A DNA stretch of 64,000 bases from Symbiodinium microadriaticum (GCA_001939145.1 LSRX01000520.1:1-64000), one strand, 5' to 3'. Positions 20,574-32,737 are shown, counted from the first letter of the stretch. The notes: a model not told the origin generated them from the sequence alone. Numbers and translations: made by a program.

Positions 20574-22238
20574 GGACAGCAAGCCGCCTTCAGCTGCGCA
20601 GGGTTCGGTTGGGGCGGTGCGGGACTTCTTGATTTGGTCGGCACGAAAGGTCAACAATAGCCGAAGCAAGGAGTCGCCTCGACAGAATGCGGGTTTTCTG
20701 GGATCATGCTTCTAAGTCAATGTCGGGGGCTGTGATACCAAGGCACCTATCACTAGGCTTGTGTAGCGATGGCAACATGTCGTGCTGAGAGTCAATAAAT
20801 GCCAGAGTCCAGCCACTGGCGGAATCGATCTTGAGGACAAGCGACAGCTGGAGCCTTGAGCTGTCGAGCAGGCTGCACGCAAACACGTGTAGGAAATTTT
20901 TCGAGACCATGCAGCTGAGACCGACCTTCCTCGTGTTTCCCACCAAACCGAAAGAGACCTCAAGAGCATATGATTCTCCCGACCCTGGCAAGTTTGACTC
21001 TGCAGTGGTCACGTCACATGAGCCGTTTGTTCAGGCTCCGAACGCGTGCAGCATCCCCGCTCCCAACTCTCTCACAAAGCCCTTCGGATTAAGCCTCTGA
21101 TTGAAAAGTCTTCAAGGTGTTTGGGAAGATTGTTCTGGGATTTGGATTGGATTGGCCCAAGCCCCAGCCTACCAAACCTGCCCCAAACCAAGACTCTAAA
21201 CTCACTGCACGACACGGAGATGAAATTTGCACAGGGCCACAAGGCAAGGATTTGCTGTCAGGGCATCTTCCCATGCATGGTATGAGTGGATCTTGATGGC
21301 CTGTCTTTGTGTGGCGGGCACATTCCTCAATATACGATCTCCCTTCGCAGAAGAGCTGAATCCGAGTTCGAACCGCAGAGGGTGGCAGTGCCTGGTATTG
21401 GGTTGACGGGTCCTGCCTGCGTTCGAACCTGTGTTCCGAATCTGCGTACATCCTGGAGTCAATGCAATCCAACGATCAACCGAACCAATCTCGAACCCGC
21501 AACTTTGAGTTCTGTGGGCTCGTCAGTGTGTCTATCTCTGAAAGCCTTGCCGTGCTCGAAGTAGGCACCCACGAACTCCCTGAAACAGCGAAGCCTGGTC
21601 CTTGCTGACCTCAGCCGGACGAGCTGTGGTAGATTTCCAGCAGCGAAAGCTGCCGGTCCGGCCTGGCAGGGGCGGCCCAGAAAAGGGCCCAGACGTGTTG
21701 TTCTGCAAGTCCGCCGCCCCGGCTGCCAGAATCGCGGAATGTGTGGAGCTCCAGCCGACGTGAGGTTTCAGTCTTCGGGCAGGACGTTGGGCATTTGTTG
21801 CGATTGCAAGCAGCAGTACAGGAGGGCACTTCTAATGCAGTTTACATTTCCCTTCCCAGTGGTCAGCGGCGGTCAGCTAGAGCTCCACGATCAAATTCGG
21901 GCAAGAGAATCATATGATCGGCCGCATCATCCGTCATCGAACAGCAACGGCTGCTGTACATTTGCAAACACTGTCATCTCGCCCCCGATGCGGCCGAGTC
22001 TAGCACGCACTTTGTCTGCTCACAAAAGACTCGGACAATCCATAGTTCCCATTACTCGCCATCATGCTGAATATAAAGAAGCCTATCATTGCCTATCATC
22101 TTCAGCCTGGCTTGGCAACGAATGTCTCCCGAGGGTTCATCTGAGCTTTGAAGCAGGCCTTAGCCTGGCGACGTTTCAGTTGCAATTACAGTCCGGACCT
22201 AGTGGCCCCTGGCAAAAGCGAGGCGTCTGCTCCTTCAG
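20574..22238. other. Region with ambiguous open frames only
   Basis: 20704-21012 is open and protein-like on both strands (minus: NTRKVGLSCMVSKNFLHVFA; plus: HANTCRKFFETMQLRPTFLV), so no call is made. About 21349-21420 on plus after CTTCGCAG reads RAESEFEPQRVAVPGIGL and may be an exon. A long plus frame 21739-22503 has a composition I do not find convincing. Otherwise no structure seen. Confidence 0.3.
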
Positions 22239-22300
22239 TGCGTATGCAGCACCCTCTTTGAGAACCAGCGGCTGTTTGTTGATGTCTGCAAGCTCTCAAG
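22239..22300 (+). CDS. Isolated exon of an unknown gene
   Basis: Acceptor CTCCTTCAG, then CVCSTLFENQRLFVDVCKLS, then a GC donor (CAAG/GCTTAA). The frame stays open as SFEEELDSEAPAPCP to about 22375, so the exon may be longer. Neighbouring exons are not identified. Confidence 0.35.
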
Positions 22301-22889
22301 GCTTAAGAATTCCTTCGAGGAGGAGTTGGACTCGGAGGCCCCAGCGCCGTGCCCAGCTTGGACAAGAGCGAGTGCATAGCAACTTTAACCCGCAACAATC
22401 AGGACAGGAAAGCCCTAGGAAGATCTTACATGCCCAGGGCCATCAAACTGAAACGGAAAACCGGAAGCTGTCTTTCGATCGAAATGCCACGGACGTGTTG
22501 TAAATGGGCCTATACTTGACTCGAGCTTGAACCGGAAGCGCATGCAAAAGCGTTCATTCAGACACAAGATAGTCTTTGACCTCAGGCCGCAAGGCTCCGG
22601 GAGGGCCACCTCATAGGTCTGATGGAACCTTGGGAACCCTGCAGCTCTCTGACAGAGGTTGCCGAGTCAAATGGAAGGATACAAGACTTTTCTGTAGCCT
22701 TTCACTGCAGCTCACTTGTCCCACGTTTGTAATGCCTAAACGCCAGACCCTCTACAACAAGACCTGAACCTGAAAGCTTCCAGGCTTAAGTCCCATAGCG
22801 AGTTGATGCGCCAAGCTTGTGCCAAGCCTCAGTTTTGACTGCGATGCGCGGCATGCCACCTTTCAAAGCGAGCAGCGCGAAGAGTTTGT

Positions 22890-22990
22890 GTTGAACGGTG
22901 TACCGTTGTGCAAGTCGTAAAGACCCATCCGGACCAGAAGAGTCACGGTCGCATCATCGCTATTTCCAGCGCCTCGAAGATCTTAGCCCC
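22890..22990 (+). CDS. Isolated exon of an unknown gene
   Basis: One plus frame reads VVQVVKTHPDQKSHGRIIAI, then SSASKILAPQAWAF. Boundaries are not clear; an acceptor may lie just upstream. No domain recognised. 22500-22890 and 22990-23640 contain only weak candidates, among them one D-x-D-x-D-G stretch (MDQDGMVG) near 23255. Confidence 0.3.
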
Positions 22991-23643
22991 TCAAGCTTGG
23001 GCGTTCATCTCAAAGCCTGAACCTTGACCAAGAATTCAGTCAGAGCCCTAAACGTCTAACCCACGGCTTGATAGCGTGGTAGCTCCATGGCCCTCCTTCC
23101 GGCGGGCGCGCCGCAAGGGCTTGGCCTTCGGGCGCCTGTGCAGGGAAAAACTGAAGGTTTCGGTTGCGAAGGGCTTTAGACTTTAGGAGATAAGCAAAAC
23201 CTCTTGAGTTCGGCCTTGCTTCGCGGTGCGGTGGGTGCGGTCCCGACTGACATGGATCAGGATGGGATGGTTGGGTGCAATGCGAGGTTCTCGTCTCTGG
23301 CTACCTTTAGAGAAGGAGAGAAGGAATTTGGGCGCTTCGTGGCTTCGAGACACAAATGGCTTTACAGGTTGTCGTCTTAGCAGATTTTTACAGCACTGAG
23401 GTCATGACTTGCAGGGAGCGGCCCATGCAGTGACAATGCAGTGGAAGCCCATTCTGACCTAAGGATGGAGTTCTGCGGCCTGTGTGTGTGAGATCGTCGC
23501 TTCTTGGAAGACCCGCGGCCTCAAGCTTGCGAGTGTTCTTCGCTTTCGAGCACGAGGGGTTTGACGAATTGACTTCGACTTTTCAATTCAGAACTGCCAG
23601 ATGGCTTGTGGCTAAGGCTGCGCCTGGCATTGCTCGTGCGAAG

Positions 23644-23890
23644 CCTCTTGTTAAGGGAGAAGCCGCACACTCTCAGCTCAGGTTGGGCTTGGCGTGTGTA
23701 CCGGTACGCTAAGCCCCGAAGCTTCAAAGCCGAGGATGTGCAGCCGGACCACCACATCCTCCCCACATTGCAAGCAATTCGAAGGCCCAAGTCCGGAAAA
23801 GTCCTGCAACTTGTGTGCAAGGAAGCAGGGCGACCTTGTCGACCTTCCCAGAGGTCCTTCGAAGTGCCGTGCCACACGGCCAACGTTTAG
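23644..23890 (+). CDS. Hypothetical gene, two phase-matched exons
   Basis: Exon 23644-23681 (acceptor TGCGAAG, donor CAG/GTTGGG) encodes PLVKGEAAHSQL with two spare bases. Exon 23722-23890 (acceptor CCGAAG) completes the codon and reads FKAEDVQPDHHILPTLQAIR, then SGKVLQLVCKEAG, to TAG 23890. A GC donor after TLQ could end it earlier. Product unknown. Confidence 0.35.
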
Positions 23891-24691
23891 GGGTTTTCCA
23901 GGGATTTTGGCATCAGCATGCCTTTACAGTTGTCATGACGTGCGTCGCCATCAGCCGTCGCCGTTGCAATCGCGCGGCCTCGGCCGCCCTCGTCAAAATG
24001 TGGTCGTCGATTGCGGTCGGTTGGCCGCCGCCTTGGCCGCCTTAGGCCCTTCGTCTCGGCAGCCGCGGCCTGGGCTGCGCTGCGACTGCAGCGGGGCGCC
24101 ACCTCCCTGCGTGGCCTGGCTTGGGATGACCTGTCAGCCTTTCATTCCTTGTAGCTTCTCTGCCTCTGGGCCTCGATGCTGCTTGGTTTTGGTATCTAGT
24201 CGACTGACGGAAATTTGTGTACCGTTATTTTTGTGCAGTTTCTGCTACTTCTGTCATGCCTGCTTGCTGCAGATTCCTTCACGATTGGCTTGCTTACTAT
24301 TGACATGAAGCGGGAGCACGCTGCACTAAAGGTGCCCCAGCCGCAAATTTCGCATCAGGTGCGCGGAGCTTTCGGGTGGATGAAGTAAAGACGACAGAGC
24401 TCGAGGACTGTAGGCTGGATGTATCAGGCATGTGACATTCTGCGGCCAGGGGTTTTGAGTTTGGGGCTTCCGGCTTTGATTTAGACAGGGGTTGGAGGAG
24501 GTGATGCTGTACAAGATTGCTTGGCCCGCTTGGGGCTAGGACCTTGGCTGCTGGTAGTAGGAATAATGGGTTTACCGTGCAAAAGTTTTGGCTTGGGAAC
24601 TGTTTCAGTTTCTTCGTATGGGCTGTGAGGAAGTGAGAGCATGTCTATGGCGGTGCCTGCAGCCGTTTGCCTCCGCGAGTTGGAGTTGCAG

Positions 24692-24825
24692 CTGTGCCGG
24701 GTCTGTTCGTCTTGATTCGCGCAAGATCCGCACGAGGAGGCACTGCGATTTCTCGGCTTCGACTCTTTCCCGAAGATGAAAAACCGGCAAAGCCTAGCTC
24801 CTCGGATTCCCAGGCTTCGGCTTGA
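24692..24825 (+). CDS. C-terminal exon of an unknown gene
   Basis: After the acceptor GAGTTGCAG the frame reads VPGLFVLIRARSARGGTAIS, then RLRLFPEDEKPAKPSSSDSQ and TGA 24823-24825. The acidic-Ser/Pro tail looks like a natural C-terminus. The frame is also open upstream to about 24655. No domain recognised. Confidence 0.35.
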
Positions 24826-24916
24826 AGCCGGACATCGCGAAACGGTCCATGTTCTGCGTATGTTGACAACCTCTCAAGTCCCCTGAGAATGCCCCACAGA
24901 ATTTGACAACTTTCAG

Positions 24917-25630
24917 GTCAAGTGGATCCGGGAGTGGCGCATCCCACATCAGATGCTGGAGGGTGCCCTCTCGGAGGTCCGTAAAATTCGCAAGGTGGGC
25001 TTCAGTGCTTTACTTGCTTGCCGGCAAGTGATATCATGCGTTGTTGATGTGGGCGTCCGATTGCCAAAGCCACCCTGGCATGCTTAAACCAACGTCAGTG
25101 CAGCAGCAGCAGGAGCAGCAGTAATGGCAACGCAGCAGCAGGAGGAGAAGTAGTAGTAGGAGTAAGACGAGGAGTAGTAGCAGCAGCAGCAGTAGTAGTA
25201 GAAGTGGTGGTAGCTGTAGTAGTCGTCGTCGCAGCCGTGGCGGTGGTGGCGGCGGTGCAGTGGTGGTTGTAGTGGTACTAGCAGTACTAGTAGTAGTCGT
25301 CGTTGTAGTCGTAGACGCAGTCGCAGCTGCAGTCATACGGTTGGTGGTGGCGGTCTCGCGGTGGCAGCGGTACTGGTAATCATAGTGGTGATGACTGGTA
25401 ATGGTAGTGGTAGTGATAACGGTGGTAGTGGCAGCAGTAGTACTAGTCGTCCTCAGCATAGTCGTTGGTCGTGGTCATGGTGGTCGAGGGGATGGAAATG
25501 AGATGCGAGGTGGCCAGGCCTCCGGGCAGCAATACCTTGCGGTATGTCGCGTAAGCTCCCTTTAGAGGTTCGACTCTTGCTCTCGCAGTCAGATCTCAAG
25601 CCAAAGGGGGAGCTGGAGGCATTTTGCCTG
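24917..25630 (+). CDS. Two clean exons of an unknown gene
   Basis: Exon 24917-24994 (acceptor AACTTTCAG, donor AAG/GTGGGC) encodes VKWIREWRIPHQMLEGALSE, then VRKIRK. Exon 25589-25630 (acceptor TCTCGCAG, donor CTG/GTAGAG) encodes SDLKPKGELEAFCL. Both are phase 0 at both ends, so they join cleanly. The intron carries a trinucleotide mosaic. Short basic helical segments; family unknown. Only 91 bp separate exon 1 from the previous stop. Confidence 0.45.
25090..25470. repeat. Trinucleotide mosaic (CAG/TAG/GTAGTG)
   Basis: About 380 bp of coherent 3-bp periodicity that drifts among CAG, AGG, TAG, GTG, GTC and GTA triplets. It lies in the intron between exons 24917-24994 and 25589-25630. Confidence 0.8.
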
Positions 25631-25650
25631 GTAGAGTAGTAACGAGCAGC

Positions 25651-27298
25651 ATGCAGGACTCGGAGAATCCAGTATCTCTGGACATGCCCATGCTTGCAGA
25701 AGAAGTGGATGCAACACAGCTGGAGTCCGTGGGTGAGTTAGGAGTTGCCGATGTCCTATGTGTGCCTTTGTCTTCTCCGGAGCCAGCCGGTGCAACACAA
25801 ATGGACACCGCGAGCTCCGTGCCAGAGGCCTTGGGCTCTGAGGAACTGATCAACCCGGAGCCCTCAGCTCATCCAGCTCTCGAAACACCGCCACGGTGCA
25901 AGAGAAGCCTCACGGAAGACCAGCTCTTCACTCCGCCGGCGACGGCTCGTCTTCGAAGGACTGAGGGCTCGGCCTCGGCTTCGCCGGAGTTTCCGACGCC
26001 TCCTTCGACTGAGATCCGCGAGGTCTTGTCCAAGCTCGCGGAGACAGGCCCTGCCGTGGATCCTCACATGAGGTCACGTCAGGAGATGATCAGAGCCCTG
26101 CCATGGATCCTTACATGGAGGTGACGGCACCAGAGGATCGGAGCCCTATCGGCATGCCCTTGATGGTCCTGGGGAGCCATGTGCAACAACAGGTGCTGGC
26201 TATCTACCACCTGTTCTTGTGCTTGGACTATCCACCCACAAAAGCCGACCGAACAGCGGCGGACGATCGAAGGATCACTCTTACAGCCCCTCTTGGAGCA
26301 GATGATCCACGGGCTCATGGAAGATTTCCATGGGCATCAGGCGGAGAAAGGCCACAGGTATTCGGTGCACGACTATGTGAGCGGGCCCTTGCGCATTCCA
26401 CAGCCCGCGGAAAAGCCACACGATCGAGCGGCTCCTAGAGAGCCAGGAGTACAACACGCCACCTGCTGGACTGCCGGCACCGAAGGCACTGGAACGTTTG
26501 GACTGCAGAGGACAGAAGAAGAGACCCGCCGCTGCCGAACCAGAGCTAGTGGCCACCCCTAGTGGCCACCGCTAAGAGCCACCCCTGGTGGTTACCCCTA
26601 GTGGCTAGACATCTACTGGCCAAGATCTAGTGGCCAGACCTAGTGGCCAGACCCAGTAGCCATGCCCAGTCTGCGTCTGTTCTGTGGATGACGACCTAAG
26701 AAACGAATGCGGCTGCAGGACGTGCCAACGTGGCAGGAGTACTTGCAGCACAACCACTTGGCGTTGACTCCTGAAAGCTTGATGATGGAGCCCTTGGTTC
26801 AGCCGGAGGGAGACGACTGGCACTACTCCCTGCCGGTGGGCACCTACTGGCCTCTGCAATGGTTCGTCCGCAAGGAGATCACGAAAGCCTTGGCGAAACC
26901 GAAGAAGAGCCTACGCTCTCGCGACTGCTGGGCTGCCCTGCGCAGCGACCTCAACTCCTGGCTTGGTCGTGGTCTCCCTGGCCTTGGCTTCGCACTCCAA
27001 GAGGTCGCTACCAATCTCCTGCAGCAGCTGAACCTGCTCGACCACCCCGTGTCGGATGGCCGTGTTCAATCTCTGGGCATCGTGCATCTCCTGCGCACAG
27101 AGACGCTGGTCAAAGTGGGCTCCAGCTCTTTGTCCACCAGTGACGATCCGGACTACTGTGGCCTGCGAAACCGCCCCAAGGCATACAGGACTGAGATCCT
27201 GGCTTCGCCCCGATCCTCGAGCAGCCTTGCGTAGTAGTCACTGCCAGCACGGAGGCCGCCAGCATCTTGGAGCAGGTGCTCGAGAGACTGTGCCCTTA
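25651..27298 (+). pseudogene. Frameshifted coding relic, unrecognised protein
   Basis: Long plus frames follow one another with frame changes rather than splice sites: 25651 to about 26090 (MQDSENPVSLDMPMLAEEVD), 26097-26255 (AMDPYMEVTAPEDRSPIGMP), 26255-26420 (LLEQMIHGLMEDFHGHQAEK), 26420-26570 (LPAPKALERLDCRGQKKRPA), 26690-27215 (VPTWQEYLQHNHLALTPESL; HYSLPVGTYWPLQWFVRKE), 27213-27298 (ILEQPCVVVTASTEAASILE). The first shift coincides with an imperfect duplication of a 25-30 bp block at offset 47 (26049 and 26096). The lack of tiny exons sets it apart from its neighbours. It may be a retrocopy or mobile-element protein; no domain recognised. Confidence 0.5.
26545..26675. repeat. CTAGTGGCCA minisatellite
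   Basis: Ten or so imperfect copies of CTAGTGGCCAcc-type units, 10-14 bp apart. In the frame of the surrounding relic the repeat reads LVATPSG-like. Confidence 0.7.
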
Positions 27299-29105
27299 AC
27301 CCTAAACTCCGCTAACCCTTCCCTGAAACCATAAACTCTCCGTTTTGACCATCCTCAAAGAGGACCGTCCCTTATAATCGAATGGAGCACTTACGGTTCG
27401 CCCTAGGCTCCATTTTGTCACTGCATGCCGCATGCCCCCTGTAGCCTGAGCACTGTACAGCAAGCTTTTGGCTATGAGTGAAGACAGAGATAAAGCAGAA
27501 AACAACGTCCCATGTCGCAAGAGAAGTGATGGTGCCTTACTTATTCGCTAGCTCTCTGTCCCTCTCTGCAGCTCAGGGTGGGCATTTGGCCGTTGTCCTC
27601 GCGCTGGTTGATTGTGAGCACTTCACCTCTGTGAATGTCGTGGTCGTGGTCGTCGTTGTCGTCGTCGCCACGGTAGTAGTCGTCGTCGTGGTGGCGGTGG
27701 TAGTGCAAAATTCGACTATACAATCCTACCAGTTGGGATCACTCTAGACGTGAACAGTCTGTTTCCCAATCACCACAATCAACAAGAGGCTTTCCTTTGT
27801 GCGATCAAGCAGTCGTCCAGTCTTGAGCCATTCGGCATCATGGCATTCTGGAAAGGGACCGGAGACCATTAGAAGAAGGGACGGGGGCATGAAAGAAAGC
27901 ATAGCAAAAGCTCGCCAAGTGGAGATTTGTCGCAAATCGTTTGATAAGGACAACAACAGTGCTAATGCGAACAGTAATAAGAGAAGAAGAAGAACACTAA
28001 CAATAACAGTCATGCTAACAGAAATAAAACAACAAACAGCCGTACTAATAACACTAACCAAAATATTGATAGTGGTAGTGACAATAAATGAATTATAATA
28101 ACAATAGTACTGACAATAACAACAACAAAAAATGATAATACCAACACTATTAAAGGCAATGACAAGACGACTCCTTCTACTTCCACCTCCACCACCACCA
28201 CCACCACCACCACCACCACCGCCAGCACCACCACCACCACCACCACCACCACCACCACCACCACCACCAGCTAAATGTCACATACCCAATGCCCGCGCTG
28301 GTTTCGGGTTTGCTGCTCTTTGCTCATTTCGGGCGTTTTTGCTTCTTTCTCTCAAGTCTTCTCGTCCCTGTCGAGTGGCTTGTCCCGTGTTCTCAAGTTC
28401 TCACGCGGATTGCCAACACTCCTTCGTCCCTTTCAAGCGGTCTTTTTGGCAGCAGCAGCCGCCCCTTCGGCCAAAATCGTAACATTTTCCGCACAACTGG
28501 CCTGAGCCTTCTGTGGCCCATTTTGCCAGGCCGACCTCCGGTCCAAAGCTTCAGCGAAGGTCCAAACTTTCCGCTTAATGCACGGTGCTTCGAGAGAAGG
28601 TGTTACGGGTTTGTGGCAGGGCTGGAGTTGGACTTGGCTTCGCCTGCCCCGGGTGCTTTACGGCAAGTAATGGCCACCGATGCGTTATCTGATCGTGAAA
28701 CCGCTGCAACATTCGGCGTTTGTTCCCTTCAAGCTTCGCACGGGCCCAGGGCAACGCGGTTTACAGAGCTTTCACGAAAGGATTGGTCTAGCCGAGTCTA
28801 GCCCGTCCAAGATAGCGTTTGAAGTTTGAAGCATGATTGGAGCAGCTTTGTCTCCGCAACTCCCGGAAGGCCAAGGCAGAACGTGGTCGCGAGAGTTCAC
28901 GGAGCCTTTGGGTGGATCTGGATGCACACAGGGTTCCGGAGAGTGTGGCAGCGATCTCTCTAGCTTTGATGTTGGTTTGCTTTCTCGGGCTTTGCGGAGT
29001 CCGGGGCTGTTGGCTGACACGAAGCCCCTGCCAGACTTGTGTTTCTGCAATGCCGCCAATGAAATGTCTCCCCAACCTCGCACTCACCAGCGCGAGCTCT
29101 GACAG
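27299..29105. other. Repeat-rich interval without a supported gene
   Basis: Contains a CCCTAAA-like fragment at 27294-27305, a GTC/GTG mosaic (27630-27705), an A-rich AAC/AAT mosaic (27930-28140), and a near-perfect CCA run (28184-28268). A possible short exon at 28453-28505 (PSAKIVTFSAQLA then stop) is weak. Long frames at 28289-28801 and its complement are not convincing. Confidence 0.6.
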
Positions 29106-29201
29106 GAGCGGCAGCCAGCCACGGAGCAGCAGCCGGAAAACCCGGAGGCATTGAGAAAGAAAAAGAGTACGCGAACCAGAGCATCTGCGAAGCGAACATA
29201 G
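29106..29201 (+). CDS. C-terminal exon of an unknown basic protein
   Basis: Acceptor GCTCTGACAG, then ERQPATEQQPENPEALRKKK, then STRTRASAKRT and TAG. The Gln/Glu then Lys/Arg pattern looks like a nuclear-type basic tail (inference). A second frame and the antisense are also open. Confidence 0.3.
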   Translation, partial: ERQPATEQQPENPEALRKKKSTRTRASAKRT

Positions 29202-29697
29202 AGTGGGGTACAGAAACTTCCAATTCACCCCTTTTTGACGACCGACGAGTTCTGCAGGGGCGGCAACCTCTACGAGTTCACAGACGGCCAGCTTCGAACA
29301 GCCCTGCCCCTGCGATGATCTTATGTGGAGTAGCAGACGGGTCAGAGAGTCTCGGGTTCCAGGCCGCCAGGGCTACTGGCAGCAGCCTAGCGCTGGGTTT
29401 TTTTAAGAGACACCGCACAGCTGATGACGAAAAGGCGCCATCACCGGTCAGCTGTGCAGTTCCCGGCGCACTGAACGCACAGTGGACGCCCACAGCGACA
29501 CAGCCAACCTCCCCGCACTCCATAACCACAGAAGTCTTGCATCCAACGCCCACCGAGGGAGACCAAATCCGTAGAAAAGATTGGACAACGTGGAAAAGGT
29601 AGTTTCTACCCACCCCAGCAAGCAAGGGCTCCACGATTCTACTGTTTTCGCCTTGGGTCTGCAGCGATCCCTTCAGATGATTTGAACCACGCAAGAG

Positions 29698-30812
29698 ATG
29701 CAGAATGCCTTCAGACTGTTCAAGCCATGGAATGAAATGCCAAAGCGTCGCCGAACAGTGACAGAGACCAGGAACGTTTGCGGGGTCCAGGGCACGGCGG
29801 ACTGGCATAAGCGTGATCTCGATGCTTGGCCCAACTCGGATCAATCTCCCACCAATTTGCTTTGGCTTGGCGGCTTCAGGGGCATCGGGCCTGGACTTCA
29901 GAAATGGGGCTCAGACTTGCTGTATGTGACGGTGAGATCTGATTACAGCAGGGAAGCCGAGAGCAACTGCAAACTCGCCTTTTTTGTCGATGGAAAAATG
30001 AAGTTGACCATCCAGGTGCGAAAGCTCCAGAGCATGGGCATCCGAGTAAAGGACGTCCAGGCATTGATTGACGAGGCAGTCTGCATCCATCTACATTGCA
30101 TTCCGAAGCAGGAGCCCCTCCGCCCTTAGGCCATCAGAGGAGTCCAGCCTTTCAACCATGCAGCTTCACCAGTCACTAGTCAAGCTCACGGTCTGACCAC
30201 CTCCTGCTCCCCTGGCTGCAGTGACTGGTCAGCAGAAAGCAGACCTGCTTGCCATTGAGGTTTCTGCATCTTGCACTGGTAGGTTTCCCCGTGTGTCTTC
30301 AGCGATGGTTCGGAAATGCTTGGGCGACACATCTGTTCCGATGGGCCCGCATGGTTTGGAACCCTTTGTCGGCTGTAAGGTTGAGGTTAAGCGAGCATTT
30401 TTCAGTGCTACTGGTATCATGGAGCCTGGCAGATGAACCCCTCGGGAAAGCGACATCGGCGGCAGAACTCGCGAAGTCGGGGAAAGAGGAGGCCCGACGG
30501 AGAGCACCGGCTAACCCAGCTTGCTTGATGCCACATGTGGAGTTGTGTGGTTTCCCAGCGCCTTGATCAACACCGACTAATATGTTTCCCAGAAGAAATC
30601 TGGCTGCGAGCACTTCAGCCTTAGAAGCTCTTAGGCTTTACTCCAGCTAGGTATTCATGACTTCCAAGTTTGACCCCAAATTCAGGCCGCCAATGTCCCG
30701 TGCCGAGCGCGACTTCTTTGCAGATGACGCCCGGGTCGTGAACGAGTTTCTGAGCATGATACCACCCACGGCCTGGGATGTAAAGGTGCGAAAGGGCTTC
30801 TCAGGTTTGATA

Positions 30813-30852
<40 letters not shown>

Positions 30853-30891
30853 TATCTGTGTATGTGTATATATATATACACACATACATAC

Positions 30892-30940
<49 letters not shown>

Positions 30941-31672
30941 CATACATATACATATATATCTATATACATACATACATACATACATACATACATACATACA
31001 TACATACATACATACATGCATGCGTATATGTATATATATATACACTCACATATATATATATATATATATATACATACATACATATACATATATATCTGTG
31101 TGTGTGTGTGTGGGTGTTTCCAGGGGAGTGTGCAGGGAGTGGGGGCCAATCCTTCAACAACGGGAGATCCCCGAAACTTCCCCTGGCATCGAGTTTCGGG
31201 AACCCAGACTCGCGGTTGGAAGCCCCCAGCCCGGTGGACAAGTCTTTGCTCCGAAGCTCCCAGTCAGAGCACATGCTCAATGCCTCGGGGTGGGATGAAA
31301 ATGGCATGGGCCACAGGCAGACACCTTTATGGAAGGGTCAAGAACGAAACGGGCTACCAGGTAGTTTGCTGTCCTAGACGCAAGACACGCTGGACTCGAC
31401 ACCCTAACCCTGAGCCATGCCTGCCTGGTGCGAGTGTGTCGAACCCTGAGCGTCCATGCTAATGATCCGGCTTCTGAGGTTCCTCCGCGAGGAGTACGAC
31501 GATTGGGATGATGAAGATGAGGCTGTCCGTGTGGAACTTCAGAGTGAGACTGCCATGTAAAACTGACTGCTATTGCAATTTTAGTGTCTCTGCGATTCTT
31601 TTGACGCCTGAGTCCTTTCACTTCAATGATCTGGTTTTTACAGGCACCGAAAGTACCACTGCAGGAGCTTAA
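29698..31672 (+). CDS. Orphan gene, multi-exon, acidic C-terminus
   Basis: Exons: 29698-30015 (ATG start; [20 protein letters not shown]; ends [11 protein letters not shown] at CAG/GTGCGA), 30651-30785 (acceptor [28 protein letters not shown], then [14 protein letters not shown]; donor AAG/GTGCGA), 31124-31360 (acceptor GTTTCCAG; ends [14 protein letters not shown] at CAG/GTAGTT), 31479-31543 ([20 protein letters not shown]), 31644-31672 (TESTTAGA then TAA). Joins 1-2, 2-3 and 4-5 are in phase; 3-4 is not resolved. Exon 3 is open in all three frames, so its frame rests on phase. No family recognised. Intron 2 holds a large TA/CATA repeat. Confidence 0.5.
30815..31111. repeat. (TA)n/(CATA)n microsatellite in an intron
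   Basis: About 300 bp of TA, CATA and TACA repeats, followed by a GT run. It sits between exons 30651-30785 and 31124-31360; the acceptor lies only about 10 bp after it. It is open in all frames (YIYI), which explains long spurious frames here. Confidence 0.95.
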
Positions 31673-31861
31673 GGGAAGTTGGAAATGCAGCTTCGGTTTC
31701 CAAAATAACCCCACACCTCCAGTTGGCTTCAAGCATCACGCGTCCCAGCCTAGCCTTTCAAGATTCCGAAGCCCCCGGTCCCAAACCTCCGAATCCAAGA
31801 TCCCCAAGCTCGGGAACCCCCAAAAACTTTTGAAATCAACGCCATAGCGACATCTCCGGAA

Positions 31862-32737
31862 GTGGAAGCTCTGTGCGTATCATCACTTGAGAACGTTCCA
31901 ACTGCACTTGGATTCTGCATGCTCGGCAAGGATGACTACTTTGACTTCACGATGGATGACGAGCCCTGGGATTCTGTCCCATGGGTGCCTTGCTTGATTT
32001 TTCCTTACCTGGGCAATGGGCCAGAGGGTTTACGGGTGTACAACAGAGGAGCTTGCAAAGGTTTGGGGATCCAGCTGCAGAAGGCATTTTGCTTTACTTT
32101 ACCTCCACCAAGGAGTTACGTTGAGGCTGGTGCCTGCATTTTGCGAGAGCTGGAGACGAGTTCATTCTGTGAGCGGCTATGAAATTTCCGGCGTCCTTAA
32201 CGGGATAGACTGCTGTAGTCGTACTAAGCATCCTTCAACAGCATTGTAAGAGTCAAAGGCATTACTTCAGGCGCCTCCAAAATCCATGTCTGTCTATGTC
32301 CGCGCTATGGCACTACGGAAATCGCACCCCTCATCTGCGCAGGATTCGGAGTTCGACGATTATTTTGCTGATGCCCATGCCGTATACCCAGAAGGGTGGT
32401 CACAGACTTTGTCGGTCAGATTCGGCTCGTCGGGTTTGCCGTTCAGCGCTTGGGGCTGCGGGTTGGTATTTGCGGTTTGGTGCTGTCCTGGGTCATCCTG
32501 GGTCTGAGACAAGGTGCAGTCCAAACGCCGTTCAGGATCTGACGAGCATGAGGCCACGACGGGGGATGTCCATGTTGCATGTCACGGTGTCAAGACCGAA
32601 ATAGCGCCGAGCCCGAAAGCATTGTCCTTTTTGTTGAGCTCCCTCCTCTGAGCTTGGACGGCTTTAAGACACTGGAGCTAATGCCTGTCCGAGGAAGAGA
32701 CGCAGTACGGGAACTTCCGGCGTGACCTGGTTGGATT
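31862..32737 (+). CDS. Hypothetical gene, candidate exons
   Basis: About 31862-31970 reads VSSLENVPTALGFCMLGKDD, then YFDFTMDDEPWDS. About 32341-32396 (acceptor CTGCGCAG) reads DSEFDDYFADAHAVYPE. About 32592-32737 reads PESIVLFVELPPLSLDGFKT, then LELMPVRGRDAVRELPA. Junctions are not resolved. The shared D/Y/F-rich style of the first two hints at one acidic protein. 32738-33571 has nothing firm. Confidence 0.35.

Noticed and set aside
23240-23370. Possible extra EF-hand loop (DMDQDGMVGCNA)
   Set aside because: Positions 9 and 12 do not fit, no partner loop was found, and the exon boundaries are unclear.
23933-24040. Minus-strand peptide AIDDHILTRAAEAARLQRRR
   Set aside because: Protein-like, but short, without clear donor and acceptor. 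The GC-rich plus frame is open too.
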